Below, in pieces: positions 1-9,244 of a stretch of DNA of 64,000 nt. Each line of letters opens with the position of its first letter. Positions within the stretch are counted from its first letter, which is position 1. Origin of the DNA: Clostridium ganghwense. GTDB lineage: Bacteria; Bacillota; Clostridia; Clostridiales; Clostridiaceae. The stretch lies in contig NZ_JAPQES010000006.1 of assembly GCF_026735165.1 (NCBI RefSeq), positions 1-64,000 of the forward strand. Direction: 5' to 3'. The notes under the pieces were generated by a model, which saw nothing but the letters and a program-made list of their open reading frames with translations, did not search any database and was not told where the DNA came from. Made by a program: the position numbers and the translations under genes.

Positions 1-57
1 ATGTGTTAGGCACGCCGCCAGCGTTCGTCCTGAGCCAGGATCAAACTCTCAATTTAA
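1..57 (-). rRNA. 16S ribosomal RNA, 5' end only (runs off the window)
   Basis: Read on the minus strand, the first bases contain GAGTTTGATCCTGGCTCAG followed by GACGAACGCTGGCGGCGTGC, the conserved start of bacterial 16S rRNA. Only about 57 bases are present; the rest of the operon lies left of the window. The exact mature 5' end is approximate. A sigma-A-type promoter lies about 100 bases upstream. Confidence 0.97.
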
Positions 58-159
58 AAGTTTAATCTTTACTCAAATTTATTGACTGACTGTGTTTCCT
101 TACTTCTGTTTAATTTTCAAAGACCAAATTTTTCATCGCCGTCTTGCGACAGCTTATTC

Positions 160-188
160 AGTATATCACCTGAACTTTTTCTTGTCAA
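160..188 (-). promoter_or_regulatory. rRNA operon promoter
   Basis: On the minus strand TTGACA (183-188) and TATACT (160-165) are separated by 17 bases, an almost perfect sigma-A promoter about 100 bases upstream of the 16S gene. The predicted start is near 153. A short hairpin (134-150) follows at once, and a diverged copy of that hairpin motif lies at 250-267, which suggests an old duplication of the promoter/leader unit. No equally good second promoter is visible. Confidence 0.75.
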
Positions 189-413
189 CAACTTTTTTTG
201 AATCTTTTGAATTTTCTCAAACCCTTAAATTCATACTTTGTTGTTTCCTCATCGCCACTCTCGCGACGACAAGGAATATCTTATCAAAATAAATGTACAA
301 GTGTATTTTTATTTATACTGATTATATTAAAATACATTATATTTAATCTTAATTTCGATCATTTTCTATGTTTTTCGCATATTGATACTCCCGGGAATGT
401 AGACTTAGCTTTT

Positions 414-602
414 TAGTAGCCAGTGACCAGTAACCAGTAGCTAGAAAGAAAAATCAAAAGGAAATTAAAGAAATTAAATTGAATAAAAACAAACATAAAA
501 AAGAGCAAGAATATAGAGGATATCTATGTTCTTACTCTTTATTTAACTTTAGGTTTTACCTTAGTAAAACTTTCTTCACTGATTACTGACATCTGGCTAC
601 TA
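414..602. repeat. MITE-like inverted-repeat element (about 190 bp)
   Basis: The left end (414-448) begins TAGTAGCCAG followed by tandem CAGT(G/A)AC-type units. The reverse complement of the right end (570-602) begins with the same TAGTAGCCAG and continues with closely similar CAGTAA/CAGT units, so the ends are imperfect terminal inverted repeats of about 33 bases. The interior carries a strong hairpin (500-540) and no plausible gene. There is no clear target-site duplication. It sits between the murD terminator and the rRNA leader. Whether it is mobile cannot be judged from one copy. Confidence 0.5.
500..540 (-). terminator. Hairpin terminator downstream of murD, inside the inverted-repeat element
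   Basis: A 17-base stem (500-516 with 524-540) has one mismatch and one G-T pair and a 7-base loop. On the minus strand it is followed by six T residues, as expected for intrinsic termination of transcription arriving from murD before the rRNA promoter. Confidence 0.6.
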
Positions 603-608
603 GTTACT

Positions 609-637
609 AGAATAAAATTGTTAAACAATTTTATTCT
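609..637 (-). terminator. Perfect AT-rich palindrome at the murD stop codon
   Basis: A 14-base perfect inverted repeat (AGAATAAAATTGTT and its complement) with a one-base centre overlaps the murD stop. It has no long T-run, so it is a weaker terminator candidate than the hairpin at 500-540, but it could stabilise the mRNA 3' end. Confidence 0.4.
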
Positions 638-2012
638 ATAGTTCATTAACTATTTCTTTAAATCTATTTCCTCTTATCTCAAAGTTAGGAAACAAATCAA
701 AACTAGCACATGCCGGCGATAAAGTTACAACATCACCTTCTGAAGCTAATCCCTTAGCTTTATATACAGCATCTTCAAAAGTATCAGCTATAACTATAGG
801 CAATTGCACACCTTTATCTTTAATAACTTTTTCAAAAGCTTCTTTTATCTTTTCTTTTGTAGTTCCCACTAAAACTAATGCTTTTATATTAGTATATCCT
901 TCTTTCGCTAAAGGCTCAAAAGGTATTTTTTTATCATATCCACCAGCAATTAATATAACTGGTTTTTCAAACGCATTAAGACCTGCAAGGGTCCTTGTTG
1001 GGCTTGATGCTATTGAATCATTATAATATTTTACACCATCTAATTCTCTTACAAATTCACATCTATGTTCTACTCCTGTAAATGTAGTAGCAACTTCTCT
1101 CATTATTTCTACACTTACTTCCTCTGAAATAACACAAAAAGCTCCTAGTAAATTTTCTACATTATGCATACCTTTTAATTTTATTTCTTCTAATCTACAT
1201 ACTTCTTTTCCCTTTAAAAACAGCTTATCATTCTCAAAATAAGCTCCGTTTTCTATTTTTTCTTTTATGCTAAATTGCATCACTTTACTTCCAGCCTCAT
1301 TTACAATAGAGTTAGTTATATCATTATCTCTATTCAAAACTAATAAATCATTTTCCTTTTGAACCTTAAAAATATTCTTCTTGGCTTCAATATATTCTTC
1401 CATATCTTTATGAACATCTAAATGATTAGGGGTAATATTAGTTATTAATGCACAGTCAATATGCACTTTCATAGTCATAAGTTGAAAACTAGACAATTCT
1501 AAAACTACCTTATCATCTTTTTTCATCTCTTCTATTTTAGCAAACAGAGGATTACCAATATTGCCACCAACCCATGTTTTATACCCTTCAGATTTTAACA
1601 TATTATAAATTAATGTAGTAGTTGTTGTTTTACCGTCACTTCCTGTAACTCCAAAAATTTTTGCAGGACAATATTTTACAAACTCCTCCATTTCTGATGT
1701 AATATATGCCCCTTCCCCCTTCACTTTTACTAAAGCAGGATTATCTATTCTCATTGAAGGTGTCTTAAAAACTACATCAAAACCTGTTAAATTATCTAAG
1801 TAATTTTCTCCAAGTTCTAAACCTATACCCTTCATCTTAAATTCTTTTCCTATTTGTCCAAGCTTTTCTGCATCTTTTTTATCAAAAGCAGTTACTTTCG
1901 CTCCTAACTTATGCAAAAAATGAATTAAAGGAATATTACTTATCCCTATACCAACTACAGCTACTTTTTTACCTTCTATAAATTCCTTGAAATCTTGAAA
2001 ATCGTTTTTCAT
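636..2012 (-). CDS. murD: UDP-N-acetylmuramoyl-L-alanine--D-glutamate ligase
   Basis: This 458-residue cytoplasmic Mur ligase adds D-glutamate to UDP-MurNAc-L-Ala in peptidoglycan precursor synthesis. An N-terminal Rossmann-like UDP-binding part ([11 protein letters not shown], residues 16-26) is followed by the ATP loop GSDGKTTTT at 124-132; a central Mur-ligase domain and a C-terminal domain with HRCEF and YNDSIASSP follow. The length is normal for MurD. The ATG is preceded by GGGGG at good spacing. It is a single gene between an upstream divergent intergenic region and the rRNA operon. The close relative murC lies 36 kb away on the other strand, so the wall genes are not clustered here. 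Confidence 0.97.
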   Translation of the reverse strand: MKNDFQDFKEFIEGKKVAVVGIGISNIPLIHFLHKLGAKVTAFDKKDAEKLGQIGKEFKMKGIGLELGENYLDNLTGFDVVFKTPSMRIDNPALVKVKGEGAYITSEMEEFVKYCPAKIFGVTGSDGKTTTTTLIYNMLKSEGYKTWVGGNIGNPLFAKIEEMKKDDKVVLELSSFQLMTMKVHIDCALITNITPNHLDVHKDMEEYIEAKKNIFKVQKENDLLVLNRDNDITNSIVNEAGSKVMQFSIKEKIENGAYFENDKLFLKGKEVCRLEEIKLKGMHNVENLLGAFCVISEEVSVEIMREVATTFTGVEHRCEFVRELDGVKYYNDSIASSPTRTLAGLNAFEKPVILIAGGYDKKIPFEPLAKEGYTNIKALVLVGTTKEKIKEAFEKVIKDKGVQLPIVIADTFEDAVYKAKGLASEGDVVTLSPACASFDLFPNFEIRGNRFKEIVNEL

Positions 2013-2157
2013 AAAAAAACCCCCAGTAATGCTTTAATTTATACTGTTTTATTCCATTCAATTATAACACTTTCTTTATTTTGTTGCATATACTTAATGT
2101 TTTTCCACATAATCTCTTTTCAAAATTATTAGAAAATAAAAACTTTAATATATCCTA

Positions 2158-2187
2158 TTGATAACTAATATATCCTTATGATATACT
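2158..2187 (+). promoter_or_regulatory. Sigma-A-type promoter of a candidate small RNA
   Basis: TTGATA (2158-2163) and TATACT (2182-2187) are 18 bases apart on the plus strand, in a stretch with no protein gene. It is followed about 80 bases later by a clear intrinsic terminator on the same strand. Confidence 0.55.
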
Positions 2188-2193
2188 AGCATG

Positions 2194-2296
2194 GTGTCGT
2201 GAGAAATCGATAATTAATTCCCCAAATTTAATTAGACGCATAACATATCCCCATTATAAACCTTATTTTCACCGGATGCTTTCCGGTGTTTTTTTT
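2194..2296 (+). ncRNA. Candidate small RNA of about 100 nt with two CCCC motifs
   Basis: The segment lies between a plus-strand promoter and a plus-strand terminator (CACCGGA, 5-base loop, TCCGGTG, then eight T residues, 2270-2296). The only ATG-initiated frame is three codons long. Two C-rich single-stranded-looking motifs, TTCCCC (2218-2223) and ATCCCC (near 2248), are complementary in character to ribosome binding sites, as in RsaE/RoxS-type regulatory RNAs of Firmicutes. That parallel is inference; no family match could be tested. It is the only plus-strand unit in the first 38 kb. Confidence 0.5.
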
Positions 2297-2308
2297 ATTC
2301 TTTGAAAT

Positions 2309-2340
2309 AAAAAAGCTGCTGAAAATTCAGCAGCTTTTTT
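2309..2340 (-). terminator. glyS terminator
   Basis: A perfect palindrome with AAAAGCTGCTGA and TCAGCAGCTTTT arms and an AAAT loop lies just after the glyS stop. The T-run on the minus strand fits intrinsic termination, and the symmetry could make it work in both directions. Confidence 0.8.
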
Positions 2341-2360
2341 ATATTTAATCTCAAATTTAA

Positions 2361-3752
2361 TTAAAATTCTATTTTCTCTTCTAAGAATTTTTCTAATTCA
2401 TCTATACTAATTCTTATTTGATCCATAGTATCTCTATCTCTTACTGTTACAGTATTATCTTCTAAAGTATCAAAATCTACAGTAATACAATAAGGTGTTC
2501 CTATTTCATCTTCTCTTCTATATCTCTTACCAATACTTCCTGATTCGTCATAATCGATATTAAATTTCTTGCTTAATTTAGCATAAACTTCCAAAGATTT
2601 TTCAGAAAGCTTCTTAGATAAAGGTAGTATAGCTGCTTTGAATGGTGCTAAAGCTGGATGGAAATGAAGAACTTTTCTAGTATCTCCATTTTCAAGCTCT
2701 TCCTCATCGTAAGCATCTACTAAAAATGCTAAAGCTACTCTATCAGCTCCCAATGATGGCTCGATAACATATGGAACATATTTTTTATTTGTAGTTGGAT
2801 CTAAGTATGTTAACTCTTGACCTGAATGCTCCATATGTTGTTTTAAATCATAATCAGTTCTATCTGCAATACCCCAAAGTTCACCCCATCCAAATGGGAA
2901 TAAGAATTCAACATCTGAAGTTGCATTACTATAGAAAGATAATTCTTCTTCTGAATGATCTCTAAATCTTAAATTTTCTTCAGTCATTCCTAAATTAAGT
3001 AAGAACTTCCAGCAATAATCTTTCCAATATCTAAACCATTCCATATCCGTTCCTGGTTCACAGAAAAATTCTAACTCCATTTGTTCAAATTCTCTAGTTC
3101 TAAAAGTAAAGTTTCCTGGAGTTATTTCATTTCTAAAAGATTTACCTATTTGTCCTATACCAAATGGAACTTTCTTTCTTGAAGTTCTTTGTGCATTTTT
3201 AAAGTTAACAAAGATACCTTGTGCTGTTTCTGGTCTTAAATATATTTCTGAAGCTGAATCTTCTGTTACCCCTTGGAAAGTCTTAAACATAAGGTTAAAT
3301 CTTCTTATATCTGTATAATTCATCTTTCCACACTTAGGACAAACTAAATTGTTATCATCTATGTACTTCTTTAACTCTTCATTAGTCCAACCATCAGCAC
3401 TAACATCATCAACACCGTTAGAAGCCATATGGTCTTCTATTATTTTATCTGCTCTAAATCTTGCTTTACATTCCTTACAATCCATTAATGGATCTGAAAA
3501 TCCTCCAATATGACCTGAAGCTACCCAAACTTCTTTGTTCATTAGTATACTAGAATCAAGACCTATATTGTATGGACTTTCTTGTATGAACTTTCTCCAC
3601 CAAGCTTTTTTTACATTATTCTTAAATTCTACTCCTAAAGGACCATAATCCCATGAATTTGCAAGTCCTCCATATATTTCAGATCCTTGAAATATAAATC
3701 CTCTGCTTTTACATAATGAAACTATCTTATCCATTGTTTTCTCAAAAGCCAT
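2361..3752 (-). CDS. glyS: Glycyl-tRNA synthetase, homodimeric class II type
   Basis: This 463-residue enzyme charges tRNA-Gly. It is the single-chain alpha2 form, not the two-subunit GlyQ/GlyS enzyme: the N-terminus has the family's [20 protein letters not shown] block, two CxxC pairs (CKEC and CPKC) suggest a zinc insertion, motif 2 is visible around [10 protein letters not shown], and the C-terminus has an anticodon-binding domain. The gene is monocistronic, with its own sigma-A promoter, a T-box leader that should sense uncharged tRNA-Gly, and a strong terminator. The length is typical of bacterial alpha2 GlyRS. Confidence 0.97.
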   Translation of the reverse strand: MAFEKTMDKIVSLCKSRGFIFQGSEIYGGLANSWDYGPLGVEFKNNVKKAWWRKFIQESPYNIGLDSSILMNKEVWVASGHIGGFSDPLMDCKECKARFRADKIIEDHMASNGVDDVSADGWTNEELKKYIDDNNLVCPKCGKMNYTDIRRFNLMFKTFQGVTEDSASEIYLRPETAQGIFVNFKNAQRTSRKKVPFGIGQIGKSFRNEITPGNFTFRTREFEQMELEFFCEPGTDMEWFRYWKDYCWKFLLNLGMTEENLRFRDHSEEELSFYSNATSDVEFLFPFGWGELWGIADRTDYDLKQHMEHSGQELTYLDPTTNKKYVPYVIEPSLGADRVALAFLVDAYDEEELENGDTRKVLHFHPALAPFKAAILPLSKKLSEKSLEVYAKLSKKFNIDYDESGSIGKRYRREDEIGTPYCITVDFDTLEDNTVTVRDRDTMDQIRISIDELEKFLEEKIEF

Positions 3753-3774
3753 TTTTCTACCTCCTATAAGTTAA

Positions 3775-3990
3775 TTTTTCCTATAAAAAAAAGACCTATC
3801 CACCTAAAGGGACGAAATTTACACTTCCGCGGTTCCACCCTTTTTGGCATTAGCCCTCCTCAAAAACTACATCACTCCAAAGCTCCCTTCATAATAACCC
3901 TTTAGCTATTTTCACCAACCACAGCCTCTCTTAAAAGAATTTATTACTACTCTTCTTTATCATTGTGAGCTTAATATTAAGTTATCCTTA
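3775..3990 (-). promoter_or_regulatory. T-box leader of glyS
   Basis: Between the promoter and glyS, the minus strand carries the T-box signature AGGGTGGAACCGCGG (about 3828-3842). Upstream are the stem I features AGAGTAGTA and GGTTGGTGAAAA, and downstream is a T-rich stretch before the gene. T-boxes bind a specific tRNA through a specifier codon and let transcription continue when that tRNA is uncharged. Context makes tRNA-Gly the expected ligand; I could not place the specifier loop with certainty. Confidence 0.9.
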
Positions 3991-3996
3991 AAAATT

Positions 3997-4024
3997 ATTC
4001 TATCAAATTACAAATAATTGTCAA
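3997..4024 (-). promoter_or_regulatory. glyS promoter
   Basis: TTGACA (4019-4024) and TAGAAT (3997-4002) lie 16 bases apart on the minus strand, directly before the T-box leader. Confidence 0.65.
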
Positions 4025-4049
4025 GTGTTTTTTGCAAAAAATAAAAAAA

Positions 4050-4124
4050 TGGCTCCGCGAAAAGGATTCGAACCTTCAACCTATCGGTTAACAGCCGAGT
4101 GCTCCACCGTTGAGCTATCGCGGA
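4050..4124 (-). tRNA. tRNA-Asn (GTT)
   Basis: The 75-base gene folds as a cloverleaf with acceptor arms TCCGCGA/TCGCGGA, a GTT anticodon in CTGTTAACC, a GGTTCGAATCC T-arm and an encoded CCA. Its promoter overlaps the lysS terminator. Confidence 0.96.
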
Positions 4125-4141
4125 ACGTTTAATACATTGAT

Positions 4142-4170
4142 ATTATATCATTCATCTATAAAAAATGCAA
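4142..4170 (-). promoter_or_regulatory. tRNA-Asn promoter, overlapping the lysS terminator
   Basis: TTGCAT (4165-4170) and TATAAT (4142-4147) are 17 bases apart on the minus strand. The -35 element is also the 3' arm of the lysS terminator hairpin. Confidence 0.55.
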
Positions 4171-4195
4171 GGTATTTTTTACAAATACCTTGCAT
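4160..4195 (-). terminator. lysS terminator
   Basis: A 13-base perfect stem (ATGCAAGGTATTT with AAATACCTTGCAT) lies just after the lysS stop and is followed by T residues on the minus strand. Confidence 0.8.
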
Positions 4196-4200
4196 AATAT

Positions 4201-5733
4201 TTATTTTGTTGGCTTCATTGTTGGAAATAATATTACATCTCTTATTGAGTGAGAATCAGTTAAGAACATTACAAGTCTATCTATTCCCATTCCCATACCA
4301 CCTGTTGGAGGCATACCTATTTCTAAAGCATTTATGAAGTCATCATCCATCATATATGCTTCATCATCACCAAGTTCTCTTTCTTTTAGCTGTTGAAGGA
4401 ATCTTTCCTTTTGAACTATAGGATCATTTAATTCTGAGTATGCATTACAAAGCTCTCTACCATATACAAAACCTTCAAATCTCTCAGTTAATTCTGCATT
4501 ACCTCTCTTTTTCTTAGTAAGAGGTGAATTTTCTACTGGATAATCACATATAAAAGTAGGTTGCATTAATTTCTCTTCTGCATATTCTTCAAATAAAGCT
4601 ACTAAAATATCTCCCTTTGTACAGTCTTTAAGTTCTTTCTTTAGTTCTATTTCTTTTTCTTTAGCTAAATTTCTAGCATCTTCATCTGTTTGTATTTCAT
4701 TAAAATCAATACTCGCATATTCTTTAACTGCATCTGCCATAGTTAGTCTTCTCCATGGTGGAGCAAAATCTATTTCTGTACCTTCATATACAACTTTAGT
4801 TGTTCCATTAACTTTTTCGCAGATATACGCTACCATATTCTCAGTAATTTCCATCATATCATTATAATCAGAATATGCTTCATATAATTCTATAGAAGTA
4901 AACTCCGGATTATGTCTTATATCTATACCTTCATTTCTGAAGTTTTTACCTATTTCATATACTTTTTCAAATCCACCTACTATAAGTCTTTTTAGGTATA
5001 ACTCGGGTGCTATTCTTAAATACATATCAACATCTAATGCATTATGATGTGTTATAAATGGTTTAGCTGCAGCACCACCAGCTATAGGTGAAAGTGAAGG
5101 TGTTTCTACTTCTATAAACTCTCTATTATCTAAGAATTCTCTCATAGCTTTTATGATAGCCGTTCTCTTCATAAGTGTTTGTCTTGCTTCCTGATTCATT
5201 ACTAAGTCTATATATCTTTGTCTATATCTTAAATCTGGGTCTTTTAATCCATGGAATTTCTCTGGAAGTGGCTTTAAAGATTTTGTTAAAAGTTGAAAAT
5301 CTTTTATTTGAATAGTAACTTCTCCAGTTCTAGTTTTAAATACTGTACCTGTTATTGATACAAAATCACCAATATCAAAAGTTTTATATTCTTTTAATTT
5401 TTCTTCTCCAACATTATCTATCTTTATGTATAACTGCATTTTTCCATATCTATCGTGAACATCAGAGAATCCAGCTTTTCCGTGCACCCTCTTAGACATA
5501 AGTCTACCAGCTATAGTTATATTTTTATCTTCAAGCTCATCATAATTATCTTTAATTTGTTGTGATGTATGAGTTCTTTCTACTTTATATACATCAAAAG
5601 GATCTTTACCTGCTTCCTGTAAAGTAGATAATTTTTGTCTTCTTTCTCTAAGTAAATTATTCATTTCCGCTACTTGTTTTTCTTCTAACCTTCTTTGTTT
5701 AATTTCTTCCTTTGTCAATTGCTTTTCCGCCAT
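4201..5733 (-). CDS. lysS: Lysyl-tRNA synthetase, class II
   Basis: This 510-residue enzyme charges tRNA-Lys. An N-terminal helix is followed by an OB-fold anticodon domain (around [11 protein letters not shown]), then the class II core with motif 2 ([14 protein letters not shown]) and motif 3 ([10 protein letters not shown]) near the C-terminus. It follows greA by 48 bases and closes the coaX-dusB-unknown-greA-lysS series, the position it also has near dusB in Bacillus. The length is usual for the class II family. Confidence 0.97.
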   Translation of the reverse strand: MAEKQLTKEEIKQRRLEEKQVAEMNNLLRERRQKLSTLQEAGKDPFDVYKVERTHTSQQIKDNYDELEDKNITIAGRLMSKRVHGKAGFSDVHDRYGKMQLYIKIDNVGEEKLKEYKTFDIGDFVSITGTVFKTRTGEVTIQIKDFQLLTKSLKPLPEKFHGLKDPDLRYRQRYIDLVMNQEARQTLMKRTAIIKAMREFLDNREFIEVETPSLSPIAGGAAAKPFITHHNALDVDMYLRIAPELYLKRLIVGGFEKVYEIGKNFRNEGIDIRHNPEFTSIELYEAYSDYNDMMEITENMVAYICEKVNGTTKVVYEGTEIDFAPPWRRLTMADAVKEYASIDFNEIQTDEDARNLAKEKEIELKKELKDCTKGDILVALFEEYAEEKLMQPTFICDYPVENSPLTKKKRGNAELTERFEGFVYGRELCNAYSELNDPIVQKERFLQQLKERELGDDEAYMMDDDFINALEIGMPPTGGMGMGIDRLVMFLTDSHSIRDVILFPTMKPTK

Positions 5734-5781
5734 TAGTGCATCCCTCCATTTTCAGTTGTAGTTATTCTACTACTCTATAGT

Positions 5782-6261
5782 TTATATTCTAATCTCCAAA
5801 ATTTCAAATTTACTTACTCCATCAGGTACTGGTACATCAACTACATCTCCAACTTTTTTACCTATAAGAGCATTACCTACTGGTGATTCATTTGAAATTT
5901 TATTTTCCATTGGATCAGCTTCTGCAGAGCCTACTATGTGAAATTCAATTTCTTCATCAAAATCATAGTCCTTTACCATTACAAAAGAACCAACGCTTAC
6001 AGTTTCTGATGATATTTCACTTTCGTCAACAACTTTTGCATTTCTTAGCATATTTTCAAGCTGTACTATTCTACCTTCAACAAAAGCTTGTTCATTTTTA
6101 GCTTCATCATACTCTGAGTTTTCACTTAAATCTCCATAAGAAAGAGCAACCTTTATTTTCTCAGTTATTTCTTTTCTTTTAACCGATTTAAGATATTCTA
6201 ATTCGTCCTCTAATTTTACTACACCTTCAGCGGTCATAATATATTGTTTTGAATCACTCAT
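5782..6261 (-). CDS. greA: Transcription elongation factor GreA
   Basis: GreA stimulates RNA cleavage by backtracked RNA polymerase. The 159 residues match the family: an N-terminal antiparallel coiled coil (residues about 10-80) whose tip carries the acidic residues of [15 protein letters not shown], and a C-terminal FKBP-like domain ending in the typical [13 protein letters not shown]. The ATG follows a GGGGAG ribosome binding site. The gene is probably co-transcribed with lysS. Confidence 0.97.
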   Translation of the reverse strand: MSDSKQYIMTAEGVVKLEDELEYLKSVKRKEITEKIKVALSYGDLSENSEYDEAKNEQAFVEGRIVQLENMLRNAKVVDESEISSETVSVGSFVMVKDYDFDEEIEFHIVGSAEADPMENKISNESPVGNALIGKKVGDVVDVPVPDGVSKFEILEIRI

Positions 6262-6393
6262 TTTTTACTCCCCTTCGAATATAATTTATTTAAAATTTCT
6301 ATATTACTTTACATGCAACTATTTAAGTTATTATAAAACAGTAGTTTTTTAAAGTCAACATCTCTCTTGAAGTTTTTTCCATAACACATAGTG

Positions 6394-7215
6394 TTATAAT
6401 CCACTATACTTTTCAAATTTAATTTCCTCTAAAAAAACTCCATTTTCTTTTAATAATTCTTCTACATCATTAGTCTTAGTTCCATTAAATATACTTCCTA
6501 ATAATTCTGGGGTAACATTCACCCCCTCTATTTTCCAAGGTGTAAAATAAGTTACCTCATTAACTATTAAATCCTTAGGTTCTCTTGGAATATACATGTT
6601 ATCTAAATACCATATAGGACATTCTCTTGAAATCTTTAAAGGTCTTGATGTAATTATGAAATCAGAACTATTAAGTGCAAACTTAAAATCATTCGTCACT
6701 ATAGGTGAAATTCCATAATTTGATACTATATATTCACATAATACCCTACTTTTCCTTATATTATTCGATAATAATATCAACCATCTTGCTTTTTTAGCTA
6801 GTTCAAAAATTATATATTTATTTATATCATCTGCTGCATCATAGACTAAAATACAATTTTGTTTAATACTCTTCTTTCTAGTCATAAGAATTAGCTGCAT
6901 GCTTTTTACTACACTGTAGGCAAATATTTTTTTTTGAGAATCACTATAAAAATAATAATCCATTTTTCTAAAAGTTTTAAGGGCTAAACTTGAGTTATCA
7001 GTTCTAAGCCTTTTATTGATATTATATACATTTCTTTTAAAAGCATATTCATTAAAATTAGGAGGAAGTTTTACTTGTGATACACAAACCCCTAATTCTT
7101 TTATAAAACTTTCACCTATATATCTAGTATAGATTTTATCCTTTATCTTTCCCCAAAGACTATTGTCATTATATATTTTCTGTAAATTACAATTTATAAA
7201 TATAACCTTATTCAT
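6394..7215 (-). CDS. Protein of unknown function in the dusB-greA interval
   Basis: I do not recognise this 273-residue protein. It has no signal peptide and no membrane segment. An alternating hydrophobic and charged middle part (CILVYDAADDINKYIIFELAKKARWLILLSNN, shown here only as its region at about 121-152) could be the strand-helix pattern of a nucleotide-like fold, with YDAADD resembling a binding turn; this is weak inference. Base composition resembles its neighbours. It lies between dusB and greA on the same strand with gaps of about 80 and 130 bases, so it may share their transcript. It looks like a real gene because it has normal codon use and a clear place in the operon. Confidence 0.8.
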   Translation of the reverse strand: MNKVIFINCNLQKIYNDNSLWGKIKDKIYTRYIGESFIKELGVCVSQVKLPPNFNEYAFKRNVYNINKRLRTDNSSLALKTFRKMDYYFYSDSQKKIFAYSVVKSMQLILMTRKKSIKQNCILVYDAADDINKYIIFELAKKARWLILLSNNIRKSRVLCEYIVSNYGISPIVTNDFKFALNSSDFIITSRPLKISRECPIWYLDNMYIPREPKDLIVNEVTYFTPWKIEGVNVTPELLGSIFNGTKTNDVEELLKENGVFLEEIKFEKYSGL

Positions 7216-7291
7216 TATTTACCCACAACTTATTGTTTATACATTTATTCTATTAATTATGTATATAATAAATTACATTTTTAATAAAAAT

Positions 7292-8260
7292 TTATTTCTT
7301 AAGTATATTTTTATATTGAGTTAAAATGTTTATAACACTTTCACTTTCTTTTTCTGTATTAATCTTATTTTTAATGTCCGTACAATTTTGAATACCTTTT
7401 ATATACCATGCAATATGTTTTCGCATTTCCCTTACTGCCTTTGCTTCTCCATGGTAATGTATTGCAATTTTCAAATGTCTAATGCACATATCTATTTTTT
7501 CTTCATCACTTGGATATACAATTTTTTCACCTTTCAGCGCTTCACTTATCTGTTTGAAAATCCAAGGATTACCCATAGCTCCTCTAGCTACCATTATTCC
7601 GTCACATCTAGTAAGTTTGGTAATCTCTAGTGCATCCTGCACTGAAAAAACATCTCCATTTCCGATAACAGGAATTTTGACATTCTCTTTCACCTTCTTT
7701 ATTATATCCCAATCTGCTTTTCCTTCGTACATTTGAGCACGAGTTCTACCATGAACTGCAACTACATCCGCACCAGCCTGTTCCATAGCTTTAGCAAAAT
7801 CTACAGCATTTATATTATCCTCATCAAAACCTTTTCTAAATTTAACAGTTACAGGTTTTTTAGAGACCTTTTTAACTTCTTTTACTATCTCTGCTGCTAA
7901 CTTAGGATTCTTCATAAGTGCTGAACCTTCACCATTTTTAACTATTTTGGGTGCAGGACATCCCATATTAATATCAATTATACAAATATCATCATTATCG
8001 TTGAATACTTCACAAGCCTCCGCCATAATCTTTGGTTCACTACCAAATATTTGAACCGCTACAGGCTTTTCCTCATCACTAACCATAAGTAAATCTTTTG
8101 TATTTTTGCTATTATAATAAAGACCTTTAGCACTTATCATTTCTGTATATACAAGTCCACATCCCATTTCCTTGCATAATCCTCTAAAGGATATATCTGT
8201 AACACCTGCCATAGGTGCTAAAAATACACTATTGTGAAATTCTAAATTTCCTATTTTCAT
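7292..8260 (-). CDS. dusB: tRNA-dihydrouridine synthase (DusB type)
   Basis: This flavin-dependent TIM-barrel enzyme of 322 residues reduces uridines to dihydrouridine in tRNA. Visible family marks are FLAPMAGVTD at the N-terminus, the catalytic-cysteine block DINMGCPAPKIVKNGEGSAL, VTVKFRKGF, VAVHGRTRAQMYEG and the FMN-phosphate region GNGDV/VARGAMGNPWIF. The gene starts 8 bases after coaX ends, so the two are surely co-transcribed. This neighbourhood matches the dus gene close to lysS in Bacillus. Confidence 0.95.
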   Translation of the reverse strand: MKIGNLEFHNSVFLAPMAGVTDISFRGLCKEMGCGLVYTEMISAKGLYYNSKNTKDLLMVSDEEKPVAVQIFGSEPKIMAEACEVFNDNDDICIIDINMGCPAPKIVKNGEGSALMKNPKLAAEIVKEVKKVSKKPVTVKFRKGFDEDNINAVDFAKAMEQAGADVVAVHGRTRAQMYEGKADWDIIKKVKENVKIPVIGNGDVFSVQDALEITKLTRCDGIMVARGAMGNPWIFKQISEALKGEKIVYPSDEEKIDMCIRHLKIAIHYHGEAKAVREMRKHIAWYIKGIQNCTDIKNKINTEKESESVINILTQYKNILKK

Positions 8261-8268
8261 TCTAATCC

Positions 8269-9048
8269 CTACTCTTTATTCTTTTCATAGATTATTCTTA
8301 GTCCTTCTAAAGTTAAAAATGGATTCACTTCATCTATAGTTATTGAATCTTGAGCAATAAGTTTTGCAAGTCCACCTGTTGCTACAACGAACGGTTCTTC
8401 TTCTCCCATTGCAACCATTTCCTTTTTCATCTTTGAAACTATATAATCAACTTGCCCAATATATCCATAAACTATACCAGCCTGCATACTTGCAACAGTG
8501 CTTTTACTTATAATACGTTTAGGCTTTATAAGTTCTATTCTTGGAAGCTTAGCCGCTTTTTCAAATAAAGCATCTGCTGAAATCTTTATTCCTGGACATA
8601 TAGCTCCCCCTAAATAATCTCCTTTTTTTGTTACAGCACAATAAGTTGTAGCAGTTCCAAAATCTATTATAACCAAAGGTTTTTTATATATTTCATGGGA
8701 TGCAACCGCATTAACTATTCTATCTGCTCCAACAAATTTAGGATTATCATATTTAATATTTATTCCAGTCTTTACTCCTGGTCCTACTACAACAGGATTT
8801 AGTTTGAAATATTTTCTTATCATATGTTCAATTGAATACATAATATTCGGCACTACAGAAGATATTATTACTCCTTTTATATCAGAAGGTTTTATATTAT
8901 TATGTGAAAACAATTTTAACACTTGGATTCCGTACTCATCTGCAGTTCTTTTAGCGTCGGTACCTATCCTACATTCCATAATAAGCTTCTTGTCCTTAAA
9001 AATTCCTAGAACAATGTTTGTATTTCCTGCATCTAAAACAAAGATCAC
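8269..9048 (-). CDS. coaX: Type III pantothenate kinase
   Basis: CoaX phosphorylates pantothenate, the first step of coenzyme A synthesis. The 259 residues contain the ASKHA-fold marks [12 protein letters not shown] at the N-terminus, [10 protein letters not shown] and [11 protein letters not shown] in the middle, and GGAICPGI. The start is a GTG, giving an N-terminus ([11 protein letters not shown]) like other CoaX proteins, with AAGGAG upstream. A hairpin (9073-9100) lies just before the ribosome binding site. The gene leads the coaX-dusB pair. Confidence 0.96.
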   Translation of the reverse strand: MIFVLDAGNTNIVLGIFKDKKLIMECRIGTDAKRTADEYGIQVLKLFSHNNIKPSDIKGVIISSVVPNIMYSIEHMIRKYFKLNPVVVGPGVKTGINIKYDNPKFVGADRIVNAVASHEIYKKPLVIIDFGTATTYCAVTKKGDYLGGAICPGIKISADALFEKAAKLPRIELIKPKRIISKSTVASMQAGIVYGYIGQVDYIVSKMKKEMVAMGEEEPFVVATGGLAKLIAQDSITIDEVNPFLTLEGLRIIYEKNKE

Positions 9049-9072
9049 TGCAATACACTCCTTAATAAAATT

Positions 9073-9100
9073 ATAAGAGCAGTATATAACTGCTCTTTTA
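9073..9100. terminator. Hairpin between fhs and coaX
   Basis: AGAGCAGT and ACTGCTCT pair around a 5-base loop. The T-run is better on the plus strand than on the minus strand, so termination of fhs transcripts here is only a possibility; it may instead be a leader hairpin of coaX. Confidence 0.35.
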
Positions 9101-9244
9101 GCAAATCATATTGCCACCTTAATATCAATTTAATTTTAACAATTGGTGACAATTTGTCAAGTAAAACTTATGTATTCTATTCACTTGTTAACCTAGCTAA
9201 ACTCCTTGAAATTCATAGCCTAATATAAAAAATGTAAACTTTTT

